This document shows positions 6,540 to 13,572 of a stretch of DNA of 16,022 bases, one piece after another. Where the stretch lies: contig DFXY01000052.1 in NCBI GenBank assembly GCA_002381945.1, positions 65,872-81,893 of the forward strand, in the 5' to 3' direction. The position numbers were made by a program, and so were the translations under genes. A model generated the notes under the pieces. That model saw nothing but the letters and a program-made list of their open reading frames with translations. It made no database searches and was not told where the DNA came from. The stretch comes from Bacteriovoracaceae bacterium UBA4096 (GTDB taxonomy: Bacteria > Bdellovibrionota > Bacteriovoracia > Bacteriovoracales > Bacteriovoracaceae). Each line of letters opens with the position of its first letter. The stretch's first letter is position 1.

Positions 6540-6982
6540 CAATTCTTATAACGATAGCCTGTCTCAAGATAGATTTTTAATAGAGTAAGAAATTCAGCCC
6601 ATCCGGCAGAGCAATCCATGTACATAAACTCACCTTTGCTTGACTGCGGATAACCTTCATCCTTCACAGTTATAACAACACCCTCACCTTTATCAGTTAA
6701 TTCAAAGCTCACTCTTGTAGGCTCAGGTAAACTTTCATGATGCCATGAAAAACTCATGCGTCTATTCACTTCAAATTCTACGTCTTTCGCCTGAGTTTCA
6801 GCATTGATCTTCTCTGGTCCTAAATTCTGCCAGCGAAAGTGAATGACCTTAGATGATAAATCTATTGATGCTCCAGTTGTGAAGCATCCATTCCATCCGT
6901 CCATGGTAATAAGTGATTGGTAAACATCAGACCGAGACTTGTGCACATAAGTCGAGAATTCTATAGGTCTAAATTTCTTCAT
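6533..6982 (-). CDS. SRPBCC (AHSA1/START-like) domain protein
   Basis: 149 residues, cytoplasmic, a single AHSA1-type SRPBCC fold. It shows the opening PIEFSTYVHKSRSDVYQSL, the WNGCF turn, the central strand SFSWHHESLPEPTRVSFELT and a closing helix with GWAEFLTLLKIYLETG. The family binds hydrophobic ligands or client proteins; no specific ligand is deducible. AAGGG six bases before the ATG is a good ribosome binding site. It starts 21 nt after hflC, so it is probably the third gene of that operon. Its final Glu codon and stop (GAA TAA) coincide with the TTATTC that closes repeat B, meaning the repeat provides the stop codon. Confidence 0.82.
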   Translation of the reverse strand: MKKFRPIEFSTYVHKSRSDVYQSLITMDGWNGCFTTGASIDLSSKVIHFRWQNLGPEKINAETQAKDVEFEVNRRMSFSWHHESLPEPTRVSFELTDKGEGVVITVKDEGYPQSSKGEFMYMDCSAGWAEFLTLLKIYLETGYRYKNWE

Positions 6983-7003
6983 AGTTTACCCTTAATCGCA
7001 ACC

Positions 7004-7993
7004 TCAAGGCCTTCGTTTCAACATCTCAAGAAACGGCGAATCCGTTGAAAGAATGAAGTGCGTGTCCCCTTTCAACGAGTCCTTATAAGCATCCATGGTT
7101 CTGATGAACTCGTAGAACTTACGGTCTTGCGAAAGTGCCTTGGCGTAAATTTTCATAGATTCCGCCTCGGCCTTGCCTCGGATGAGTTGGGCCTCGCGGT
7201 AGGCTTCGGAATCGATCCGCTGAAGATCGCGACTGGTTTTACCCTGGATCTTGGCCTTCTCACCCTTACCAATTGATCGTATTTTTTCTGCTATCCGCTT
7301 TCTTTCAGAGATCATGCGTTCGTAGACCTTCTTCTCGACACTTTGCTCGTAAGCGATCCGGCGAAGTTGCACATCGATGATTGAAATACCGAACGGTTCG
7401 AGTTCCATGGCAGCTTTCTTTGCAATCATGCTACTTAAGTTTTCTCTGCCAATTCTGATTTTTTCGATCTCCCCCGTTATCTCTTCTTCTTCTGCCACTA
7501 AAATTTCACCAGTATCGAGCTTTCGCTTGGATTCCACCCGCTGTTCTTCGATATAATCAAGGATGGAGTTGGTATTTCTAACGGCTTCCACAAGGTTGTG
7601 GTTGGAAATTGTATCGCGGGTAATTGCGTCCAGAATCGCATCAAGCCTAGCCTTCGCTCCCCTTTCGTTCTGTACCGTCTGGATGAACTTAAGAGCATCA
7701 TCAATGCGCCATCTCGCGGTTGTATCAACGATGATGTACTTTTTGTCTCTGGTAGGGATTTGATTTGGAAAACCGTCCCAGGAAAGAATGCGTTTATCCA
7801 CAAACTGAATGCTCTGGATGAATGGCATTTTCATTTGCAGACCTGCCTCGGTGACAGGCTTTCCTATTGGTCGTCCGAATTGGGTAATGATGGCTTGCCT
7901 GCCTTCCGGAAGGATATACATGGCCGAGAATGAAGCAATCAAGAGAATAAAACATATGGCCGCAAGGGCCAGGATAGTAAGCGTTTTTTTCAT
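7004..7993 (-). CDS. hflC: HflC-like membrane protease modulator (SPFH/band 7)
   Basis: 329 residues. A single N-terminal membrane anchor lies at residues 5-27, followed by YILPEGRQAIITQFGRPIG and an SPFH/band-7 domain (MPFIQSIQFVDKRILSWDG, TTARWRIDD, DVQLRRIAYEQSV). A charged coiled-coil region near residues 220-290 leads to EAQLIRGKAEAESMKIYAKA, the usual HflC C-terminal block. HflC assembles with HflK into a large periplasm-facing cage around the FtsH protease and modulates membrane-protein turnover. Its ATG overlaps the hflK stop by 4 bp (ATGA), so translation is coupled. By eye the hflK-hflC pair is richer in GC than the flanking island genes. Confidence 0.93.
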   Translation of the reverse strand: MKKTLTILALAAICFILLIASFSAMYILPEGRQAIITQFGRPIGKPVTEAGLQMKMPFIQSIQFVDKRILSWDGFPNQIPTRDKKYIIVDTTARWRIDDALKFIQTVQNERGAKARLDAILDAITRDTISNHNLVEAVRNTNSILDYIEEQRVESKRKLDTGEILVAEEEEITGEIEKIRIGRENLSSMIAKKAAMELEPFGISIIDVQLRRIAYEQSVEKKVYERMISERKRIAEKIRSIGKGEKAKIQGKTSRDLQRIDSEAYREAQLIRGKAEAESMKIYAKALSQDRKFYEFIRTMDAYKDSLKGDTHFILSTDSPFLEMLKRRP

Positions 7994-9024
7994 TGGCCCT
8001 CCTGAGTACCTGCTGCTTGTACCTTAGTAGGCCCCGAACCGTACACGGGCAAAAGCCCCTTTGCCTTCTCGTCTACAATGGTCATGTTCTTAAAGCGGCT
8101 GAAAAGTTCCTGCATGGTTTCGATGTAAATCCTTGTGCGGGTGATCTCAGGGGCCTGTCGATATTCCTTCAAAGTCATTAAGAACCTTTCTGAGTCACCT
8201 TTGGATCGGTTCACAATGGCGGAGGCATAACCTTCGGCTTCAGATATGGTTTCCTCGGCTTTGCCGCGAGCTTCCGGTATGATTTTGTTGTATGCTTCTT
8301 CGGCCATGTTAATGGCCTTCTCTTGCTCTTGTTTGGCGGCATTCACTTCATTAAAAGAGGGCTTCACCATGTCTGGTGGATTAACATCTTGCAATTTCAC
8401 AGTCACCACTCGGATGCCGATGTCATACTTATCTAGCACCTCTTGAGTGAGCTTATGGGCCTCAGTGGCTATTTCGACCCGACCAGTGGTGAGCACTTCA
8501 TTGACCGTACGGTCTCCTACCACTCTTCTCATGATGGCCTCAGAGACATCGCGGATGTTCCGTTGCGGGTCCTGAGCAGCGAAGAGGTACTTCCTAGGAT
8601 CTGCGATCTGGTACTGCACGATCCATTCAACGTCTGCCACGTTTAGGTCACCTGTAAGCATGAGCGATTCTTTCTCAAAATCGTCTTTAGAGTAGTTCGT
8701 AACTATTTGGCTCGTGTCCCGACTGCGAAAGCCAAATTCCTCTTGAAGCACCAACTTCGTCCGGACTTTAGTAGCGACCTCGACCCAGAATGGAACTAAA
8801 AAATGCAGACCGGGAGGAGTCGTCCTGTCATATCTACCTAGACGTGTTACTACGGCCTCTTCACTCGGCTGAACGGTGTAGAAGCTGGAATAAGCACCGA
8901 AGAGAACGAAACCCGCCACGAGGACAGATTTGACTAAGCTTCGGTTATTCTTTAACCATTCAACTAGAACCATAATTTCATGCGGAAAGCCATTGTTCCC
9001 GTTTGGCCGATTTTGATTATTCAT
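7990..9024 (-). CDS. hflK: HflK-like membrane protease modulator (SPFH/band 7)
   Basis: 344 residues. A short polar, Asn-rich cytoplasmic N-terminus is followed by a membrane segment at about 33-50 (SVLVAGFVLFGAYSSFYTV), then VQPSEEAVVTRLGRYDRTTP and the SPFH domain (ADVEWIVQYQIADPRKYLF; DIGIRVVTVKLQDVNPPD). The Ala/Glu-rich helical tail carries EARGKAEETISEAEGYASAI. HflK partners HflC in the FtsH-HflKC complex of the inner membrane. It is the first gene of hflK-hflC-SRPBCC. FtsH itself is not in the window. A weak -10 (TATAGA, 9033-9038) lies 8 nt before the ATG; the -35 is poor. Confidence 0.93.
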   Translation of the reverse strand: MNNQNRPNGNNGFPHEIMVLVEWLKNNRSLVKSVLVAGFVLFGAYSSFYTVQPSEEAVVTRLGRYDRTTPPGLHFLVPFWVEVATKVRTKLVLQEEFGFRSRDTSQIVTNYSKDDFEKESLMLTGDLNVADVEWIVQYQIADPRKYLFAAQDPQRNIRDVSEAIMRRVVGDRTVNEVLTTGRVEIATEAHKLTQEVLDKYDIGIRVVTVKLQDVNPPDMVKPSFNEVNAAKQEQEKAINMAEEAYNKIIPEARGKAEETISEAEGYASAIVNRSKGDSERFLMTLKEYRQAPEITRTRIYIETMQELFSRFKNMTIVDEKAKGLLPVYGSGPTKVQAAGTQEGQ

Positions 9025-9333
9025 TATTTGACTCTATAGAACCGGCATCTTCATTACAAACAAAAAGCGGTTTGGGCCGGTAATGGCCGAAGCGAGAGGC
9101 CACAAGACCCTGGTATAAAGATAAAAAAAAAGTTCCCTGGTAAGATCATGCTAAAGAACTCTACCTACGCTAAGCTAAATGATTAACTCATCAATTGTAG
9201 ATAACATTCAACACGGGGCAGATGCACTTTTAATTATTAAATTGCGAAGCAGAAAACTAAATAACGGACTTCTTAAAAGATATCTGAATAGTGAAAAAAG
9301 AGCGCCCTCAAAGTAGTATAAGGACATGTTGTC
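9025..9333. other. Divergent intergenic region between hflK and the M90 peptidase gene
   Basis: 309 bp with no convincing gene; a 134-codon minus-strand frame (9208-9612) overlaps the peptidase gene and has no family resemblance. It must hold the outward promoters of hflK and the peptidase gene. I see only weak candidates: TATAGA at 9033-9038 for hflK and TAGTAT at 9314-9319 for the peptidase. An A-run at 9122-9131 lies in the middle. Confidence 0.45.
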
Positions 9334-10176
9334 ATGACTAACATCCATTTCGTAATCGTCTTTTTTTTCATTCCTGTCTTCTTTTATTTTGGCCTGACTT
9401 TTTTTAATCAGCAGAGGATAAAAAGAAGATGGAGAGAAGCCCAGCAATTGGCCTTTGGTGAAGAAGACAGAATGATTCTTGAGGAATTTTTTCCTCCCTA
9501 CCCCATGCTCTCCGCGGACGAAAAAAAGCGTCTGGAAACAAGGATAAATTATTTTCTTTTGCATAAGCGCTTTAAAGGAGCGAGCGCCATTACTGTTACC
9601 AGAGAAATGCAATTACTGATAGCCGCTCACGCCTGCTTAATCATAACAAATTTAGAAATAAATGAAGTATACCCCGGTCTGAAAAACATCTATGTGCTAG
9701 AAAGCAGCTACGTCGAGAAAGATAATCCTATCAATCCTTCGACTGGTTTGCCATTGCATGCAACCAGACTTGGGGAATCCTGGAAAAGAGGGCCCATCAT
9801 CTTGTCCTGGAACGACATCAAGCAAAGTATCGACTTTCCCAAGCGAAGGCATAACCTCATCATCCACGAATTCTCCCATCAGCTTGATCAACGGGATGGC
9901 CACATGGATGGCACTCCCAGCTTGCCAAGTGAACAGCAGTACCATCTCTGGGCCAATGTGATGAGCAGGGAGTTTACGTCCCTAATATCTAAGTTTCGCA
10001 AAAACCAGAAAAGTGATATCGACATCTATGGCGCCACCAATGAAGCCGAATTTTTTGCAGTTTGCATGGAATACTTTTTTACCGACCCGGTAAACTTAGA
10101 ACGGAAACATCCTGACATTTTTAGCCTTTTCACCGAATATTTTAAACTTGATCCCAGAAAGTGGATCACGCACTAA
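9334..10176 (+). CDS. M90-family zinc metallopeptidase (MtfA-like), membrane-anchored
   Basis: 280 residues. The N-terminus is very hydrophobic (residues 5-24, a membrane segment), unlike cytosolic E. coli MtfA, so this one is probably tethered to the inner membrane. The zinc motif HEFSH (178-182) lies in IIHEFSHQLDQRDGHMDG, and the downstream NEAEFFAVCMEYFF (236-249) supplies the typical third-ligand region. FFPPYPMLSADEKKRLE and SSYVEKDNPINPSTG match other family positions. AAGGA at 9320-9324 is a suitable ribosome binding site. MtfA in E. coli inactivates the Mlc repressor; here the target is unknown. Standing next to hflKC, it hints at a membrane-proteostasis module. Repeat copy C begins 20 bp after it. 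Confidence 0.88.
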   Translation: MTNIHFVIVFFFIPVFFYFGLTFFNQQRIKRRWREAQQLAFGEEDRMILEEFFPPYPMLSADEKKRLETRINYFLLHKRFKGASAITVTREMQLLIAAHACLIITNLEINEVYPGLKNIYVLESSYVEKDNPINPSTGLPLHATRLGESWKRGPIILSWNDIKQSIDFPKRRHNLIIHEFSHQLDQRDGHMDGTPSLPSEQQYHLWANVMSREFTSLISKFRKNQKSDIDIYGATNEAEFFAVCMEYFFTDPVNLERKHPDIFSLFTEYFKLDPRKWITH

Positions 10177-10195
10177 AGTGAATAACGTCTTTCTA

Positions 10196-10260
10196 TCTAT
10201 CAGCGAAAGAAGTGAAAGATATCAAAGCCCAGTTTAACCCACAGGGACTTTTTTATTCAA
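10196..10260 (+). repeat. Repeat copy C: diverged terminator repeat
   Basis: GAAGTGAAAGAT, GTTTAACCCACAGGG and TTTTTTATTC are shared in order with copies A and B, but the 5' part with the tRNA-derived bases is lost and several substitutions occur. The stem is damaged: CCCAGT no longer matches ACAGGG fully and an extra A interrupts the right arm (GGGACTT), so it should be a weak terminator. Its closing TTATTC gives the GAA TAA end of the double-SRPBCC gene, exactly as in copy B. Confidence 0.88.
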
Positions 10261-11197
10261 GCAACCCATCCAACTTATCAAACGATCCACTCCAACCAAT
10301 CGTCATGCCGGGTTTGGTGTCATGGAAAATCTTCTTTTCCACTTCAGTAGCTTCTCCGCAGATTTCCCACTCCACTGTCACCCGAGTTTCATTCGATCCT
10401 TCTTCAGCAAATGTGACGGTAGCAAGTATCATGTCTGGCCAGTTCTTTTCAAATGGTGGCTTGCTCAGATTTCCTTTTTCATCCGTAAAGCATTGAGTGT
10501 AGACCAATCGGTGAACAGGAGTAATTTCTTTGTAATTCATCTTACCAAAATGATCTATAGTCTCTCCATTCGTCATTTTATAAAAAGTCGTTCCGCCTTG
10601 TTTGATGTCGGATTCAAAATATTCCATGGTAAACCCGACCGGTGGTAACCACTGCGAGAAATGTTTAGGATTGGTCCACATCTCAAAGACCTGGGTAATC
10701 GGAGCCTCAAAAGTTCGATTAATAACAAATGGATCTTTTCCAGATTTTTCATGCTCAAGATATTCAGCAAGTCGGTCCCAAGTAGAATTTCCACCTGCTT
10801 GTTTAATGAATTTTTTAATTTCTCGAGCAGCTTCTGGTGTATCAAGAGTCATAGTCATATCCATGACCGTTTTTCCCTTATGCTCTTCGAAAGTCACCGT
10901 GACTGTGAAAAGCTTTGGACGCTCTTCATTCCCACCGTGATCGTAGACGAGCTTCTTATAAGGAATCACTTCGTGGTAAGTCGTCATATTTGGCCAATCC
11001 ACCCCGTCCGGTCCATGCATGGTGTAGATCCATTTTCCACCAGGCCGCATATCTTTACTCTTAGTGGTCAGCGTGAATCCTCTGGGTCCCCACCATTTGG
11101 TTACGTGCTTGTCCTCGGTCCACATGGCCCAGACTAGTTTTGCTGGAGCATCATAGACCCGAATAAGTCTTAACTCGTTAGGTTTTGCTGCGGCCAT
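10253..11197 (-). CDS. Tandem double AHSA1/SRPBCC-domain protein
   Basis: 314 residues from the ATG at 11197, chosen because AAAGGA sits 8 nt upstream and homology starts here (NELRLIRVYDAPAKLVWAMW); a longer frame to 11260 would overlap the arsR end needlessly. Domain 1 spans about 8-150 (WTEDKHVTKWWGPRGFTLT, ending WDRLAEYLEH). Domain 2 spans about 157-313 (NRTFEAPITQVFEMWTNPKH, QWLPPVGF, ending WSGSFDKLDGLL). Single AHSA1 domains are usual, so this is a fusion or internal duplication. It overlaps arsR by 20 bp and is surely co-transcribed; ArsR-SRPBCC pairs are a common detoxification or stress-type arrangement with unknown ligands. The stop codon lies in repeat C. Confidence 0.87.
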   Translation of the reverse strand: MAAAKPNELRLIRVYDAPAKLVWAMWTEDKHVTKWWGPRGFTLTTKSKDMRPGGKWIYTMHGPDGVDWPNMTTYHEVIPYKKLVYDHGGNEERPKLFTVTVTFEEHKGKTVMDMTMTLDTPEAAREIKKFIKQAGGNSTWDRLAEYLEHEKSGKDPFVINRTFEAPITQVFEMWTNPKHFSQWLPPVGFTMEYFESDIKQGGTTFYKMTNGETIDHFGKMNYKEITPVHRLVYTQCFTDEKGNLSKPPFEKNWPDMILATVTFAEEGSNETRVTVEWEICGEATEVEKKIFHDTKPGMTIGWSGSFDKLDGLLE

Positions 11198-11546
11198 TTT
11201 TAGATCCTTTGGTTTTCTTTTTTGCTTGTATTGTTTTGAGATATTCATCAAGTCGATCAAAGCTTTCTTCCCAGAATTCGCGATACTGCTCTATCCAGTC
11301 AGTAGCATCTTTCAGTGGAGCAGCGTTGATCTGACATGAGCGCCATTGTGCGGCTTTGGTTTTTTTTATAAGTCCGGCTTTCTCCAGAACCTTCAAATGC
11401 TTTGTGACAGCAGGAAGACTCATTTCCTTTAAAAAAGGTTTGGCAAGATCGCTGACATACGCTTCACCTTTTAGAAGGTCAGCAAGTAAGGCCCTTCGAG
11501 TAGGATCGGCTAAAGCCGCAAATGTTTGTGAGAGATGGTCTGTCAC
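11178..11546 (-). CDS. ArsR-family winged-helix repressor (SRPBCC-associated type)
   Basis: 122 residues from a GTG at 11546, preceded by AAAAGG six bases upstream. The fold is classic ArsR: FAALADPTRRALLADLLKGE, recognition helix SLPAVTKHLKVLEKAGLIKK (about residues 43-62), and the tail LKDATDWIEQYREFWEESFD typical of the ArsR subgroup linked to SRPBCC proteins. The metal-binding CxC of true arsenic sensors is absent, so it probably senses something other than metal. It likely represses itself and the downstream SRPBCC gene through the direct repeats overlapping its leader. A Lys-rich tail (AKKKTKGSKNGRSK) is an addition to the family core. Confidence 0.92.
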   Translation of the reverse strand: MTDHLSQTFAALADPTRRALLADLLKGEAYVSDLAKPFLKEMSLPAVTKHLKVLEKAGLIKKTKAAQWRSCQINAAPLKDATDWIEQYREFWEESFDRLDEYLKTIQAKKKTKGSKNGRSKT

Positions 11547-11550
11547 AATA

Positions 11551-11607
11551 AACCTTTTAGTTAATTAACCATTTAGTTAATTATAATCAGAAATTCATCC
11601 AAGTCAA
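11551..11607 (-). promoter_or_regulatory. arsR promoter with two tandem operator repeats
   Basis: On the minus strand, -35 TTGACT (11602-11607), 16-nt spacer and -10 TATAAT (11580-11585). Between the -10 and the GTG lie two near-identical 13-mers 16 bp apart: AACCATTTAGTTA (11567-11579) and AACCTTTTAGTTA (11551-11563), plus-strand reading; each is an imperfect palindrome of the TAAC...GGTTA type. They cover the predicted transcription start and the Shine-Dalgarno, as expected for self-repression. Confidence 0.75.
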
Positions 11608-11715
11608 CGGTGCTCCCCATTGTCCCTCTCTCTTATAGTCAAATCGAATAGATACGTTACAGATCTGTGTGGTGAAACATGCTCATGTCCACGTTTGTCT
11701 CCAGTAACGAGCGCC

Positions 11716-11791
11716 ACCCCATTTTTTAAGTGATTATCTTCGAAAGAAGTTGAGCATACTAAGCCCCGTTTAACCCACGGGGCTTTTTATT
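11716..11791 (+). repeat. Repeat copy D: diverged tRNA-His end plus terminator
   Basis: Starts with ACCCCA like copies A and B, then a diverged spacer (TCTTCGAAAGAAGTTGAGCATACTAA against CTTCGCAAGAAGTGAAAGATACTAA, shown in pieces of that alignment), then the hairpin and T-run. Preceding bases CGAGCGCC vaguely recall the T-arm of the tRNA but no tRNA can be folded. It separates the arsR module from the FliM fragment. Confidence 0.88.
11761..11788 (+). terminator. Terminator hairpin in repeat D
   Basis: Stem AAGCCCCGT (11761-11769) and ACGGGGCTT (11777-11785) with a TTAACCC loop and five T. Relative to copies A and B, a T-A pair has become C-G by matched changes in both arms, so the stem is preserved. 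Confidence 0.8.
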
Positions 11792-11826
11792 TATGGAAGA
11801 CCATTACATCGTCAGAGATGATGCCA

Positions 11827-12237
11827 TTATACAGAAGTAAACAATTCATTTCTTATAGGAAATAAAGTGGAGTACGGATATATAATCTCCATAACTCCAG
11901 TGACATTATTGAAACCAATCTTGTAGTCTACCTTAATCACCTTTGATTCCGCCGAAACAATCCCTATAAACTCAGCATTCACTTCTGCCCTGACATATTT
12001 AGCCTTAATTTCATAAATAGGACTCCAGGCCTCGTTGAGATCATCAATTAACTTTAAGCATATTTCTTTTATAAGGCCCAATTCTATTTGGGTGATTTCT
12101 TTGTTGGAATCGACAGTGTAATCACTCCCTGATCCACCAGCTAGAACATCAATCATCCGATAAGTAAGCTCTCTATCAAATTTAACCAAAATGGGAGTCC
12201 CCAATTTTTGAAGGCTTATAATGAACATAAAAGGCAA
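11827..12237 (-). pseudogene. FliM middle-domain fragment
   Basis: 136 residues from a TTG at 12237; an in-frame TGA lies a few codons further upstream. The sequence aligns with the central (CheC-like) domain of the flagellar switch protein FliM: YRMIDVLAGGSGSD (cf. the IDRLFGG region), ITQIELGLIKEICLKLIDDL, LNEAWSPIYEI and IIYPYSTLFPIRNEL. Full FliM is over 300 residues; the N-terminal CheY-binding helix and the C-terminal FliN-like domain are both missing. It could be a decayed gene cut at repeat D, or a stand-alone CheC-like protein, but the absence of a good start or ribosome site favours a remnant. No other flagellar gene is visible. Confidence 0.62.
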
Positions 12238-12458
12238 ATTAATGAGGCATTTCTGTCAAAGAGCAGCCCTTGTCTCTAGTGCTTTGGTTAAATCGAGGCT
12301 TAAAAATAAATATTTATCTTGGTGCCTTAGTTGGATAATTGTAAAAAATTCAATTCCCTTTATATCAATTTAATTTATGTAATGATGGCTTAGAAAATTT
12401 GCAATAACCCGCGGATCAAGTCCCATGTGAGGTTGCTCACTAATTTATGGAGTATGTT

Positions 12459-12914
12459 ATGACTAAAGTTCTTTTTGCCATGATTTTTATTATGACAACC
12501 CATGCTGCCTTGGCGGAACCACAGCCAGAAAAATTTTATAAAGCAACCAATCGCTTGGCCAAGGTCATGGGATTAAGTATGGATAGCAAACAATTTCAGG
12601 AAACTCATACCGGTGAGAATGGATGTTCTGTCCATGCTGAAATTACACGGGCCTATGATGACGGATTAATTAGGGAAATGCTTGTATCGGTTAATGGTGT
12701 TCAGTTCATTCTAAGTGAGCTTTACACAACAGCCATTTCAGAAGACTCTCAAAGAGGAAAACTAAAATTAGAAACCCTGTATTCTTATAGTTACCCTGAT
12801 CAGCAGTTTCAATCAATTGAGATTGAAGCTATTGGCGAGAATGCTCGAGTCAATATTTATGAACAAGGGAAAAAACGACAGGTCTGCAGGGGATTAAAAC
12901 TTAATTTCATCTAG
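12459..12914 (+). CDS. Small secreted protein of unknown function
   Basis: 151 residues from the ATG at 12459, chosen for its GGAG six bases upstream and because it starts a clean signal peptide (MTKVLFAMIFIMTTHAALA, cleavage before EPQPEK). An ATG at 12447 would add four residues and lack a ribosome site. The mature protein is about 132 residues with two Cys (in NGCSVHAEI and RQVCRGLKL) that could form a disulphide in the periplasm, and alternating patterns suggesting beta strands. I recognise no family. A possible promoter (TTGTAA, 16 nt, TATATC ending at 12366) lies upstream. It is followed 37 nt later by another secreted protein gene with a similarly spaced GGAG site. Confidence 0.7.
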   Translation: MTKVLFAMIFIMTTHAALAEPQPEKFYKATNRLAKVMGLSMDSKQFQETHTGENGCSVHAEITRAYDDGLIREMLVSVNGVQFILSELYTTAISEDSQRGKLKLETLYSYSYPDQQFQSIEIEAIGENARVNIYEQGKKRQVCRGLKLNFI

Positions 12915-12951
12915 GTGGATAGTCCATTAAATATATTCCATGGAGTCTCTT

Positions 12952-13572
12952 GTGAGATCTAATCGTTTAGCACCTCTATTGTTTGCTTCTGCCTTGCTCT
13001 ACTCCATGAATGCTCTTTCCTCTAATTATGCTTACATCTGCGAGCGAGGGGATCGAGGACTTTTTGGAGTCGGAGGCGAAGAAAGAAAGTGCCGTGCAGA
13101 AAAGCTAAATGAGTCTTTTGATCGTGAATGTAGGACCCAGGTTGAACTTACGTTTAAAACGAATGGTGAGTATATTGACTATTCACGGGATAGGAATGAT
13201 CACCCGCTTCGCAGTGGGGCGAAGGAACCATATCAGGCAGAAGTGGCGATTCATGGTTTCCTCAAGAATGTGAAGGATGCACGTTTTCTGGTTTTTCGTC
13301 GAACAGACCGAAATAATAAAACAAAACTTTCCGGGTGCTCTCTTTTTACGTCCCAAGGGAAGAATTGGGTTGATCGGCATCAGTTGAAATTTATCAAACA
13401 AACGGGCCACCGTTATACTTTTGAGGTCCTGCAGAATCTTGATCATCGCGCCTTCCTTACCATTGAAGATCAGGGGAACTACAAAGTTCTGCAATTTGTT
13501 GATGATAAAGGCCAGCTTGCAGGAGCTCCGCTCTTAGGTGTCCTGGCTAAAAATTCTTACACCTCAAATTAG
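12952..13572 (+). CDS. Secreted protein of unknown function
   Basis: 206 residues from a GTG at 12952: GGAG (12942-12945) lies six bases before it and the protein then opens with a normal signal peptide (MRSNRLAPLLFASALLYSMN, cleavage near NALSS). An ATG at 12940 gives four extra residues (MESL) but has no ribosome site. The mature part has four Cys (YICERG, ERKCRAE, ECRTQV, GCSLFT), likely two disulphides, so a periplasmic or secreted location is expected. Strand-rich segments such as LTIEDQGNYKVLQFVDDKG suggest a beta fold. No family recognised. It is probably co-transcribed with the gene ending at 12914. Confidence 0.7.
   Translation: MRSNRLAPLLFASALLYSMNALSSNYAYICERGDRGLFGVGGEERKCRAEKLNESFDRECRTQVELTFKTNGEYIDYSRDRNDHPLRSGAKEPYQAEVAIHGFLKNVKDARFLVFRRTDRNNKTKLSGCSLFTSQGKNWVDRHQLKFIKQTGHRYTFEVLQNLDHRAFLTIEDQGNYKVLQFVDDKGQLAGAPLLGVLAKNSYTSN

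Noticed and set aside
9208..9612. 134-codon minus-strand frame opposite the M90 peptidase gene
   Set aside because: Half lies antisense to a gene with clear family motifs; the product is low-complexity Phe/Leu/Ser-rich and matches nothing.
10661..11137. 158-codon plus-strand frame
   Set aside because: It is the antisense shadow of the double-SRPBCC gene, whose domains are clear.
4131..11791. CRISPR array explanation for the recurring repeats
   Set aside because: Repeats are few, 20-94 bp, kilobases apart and contain a terminator; spacers are genes and no cas gene is present.
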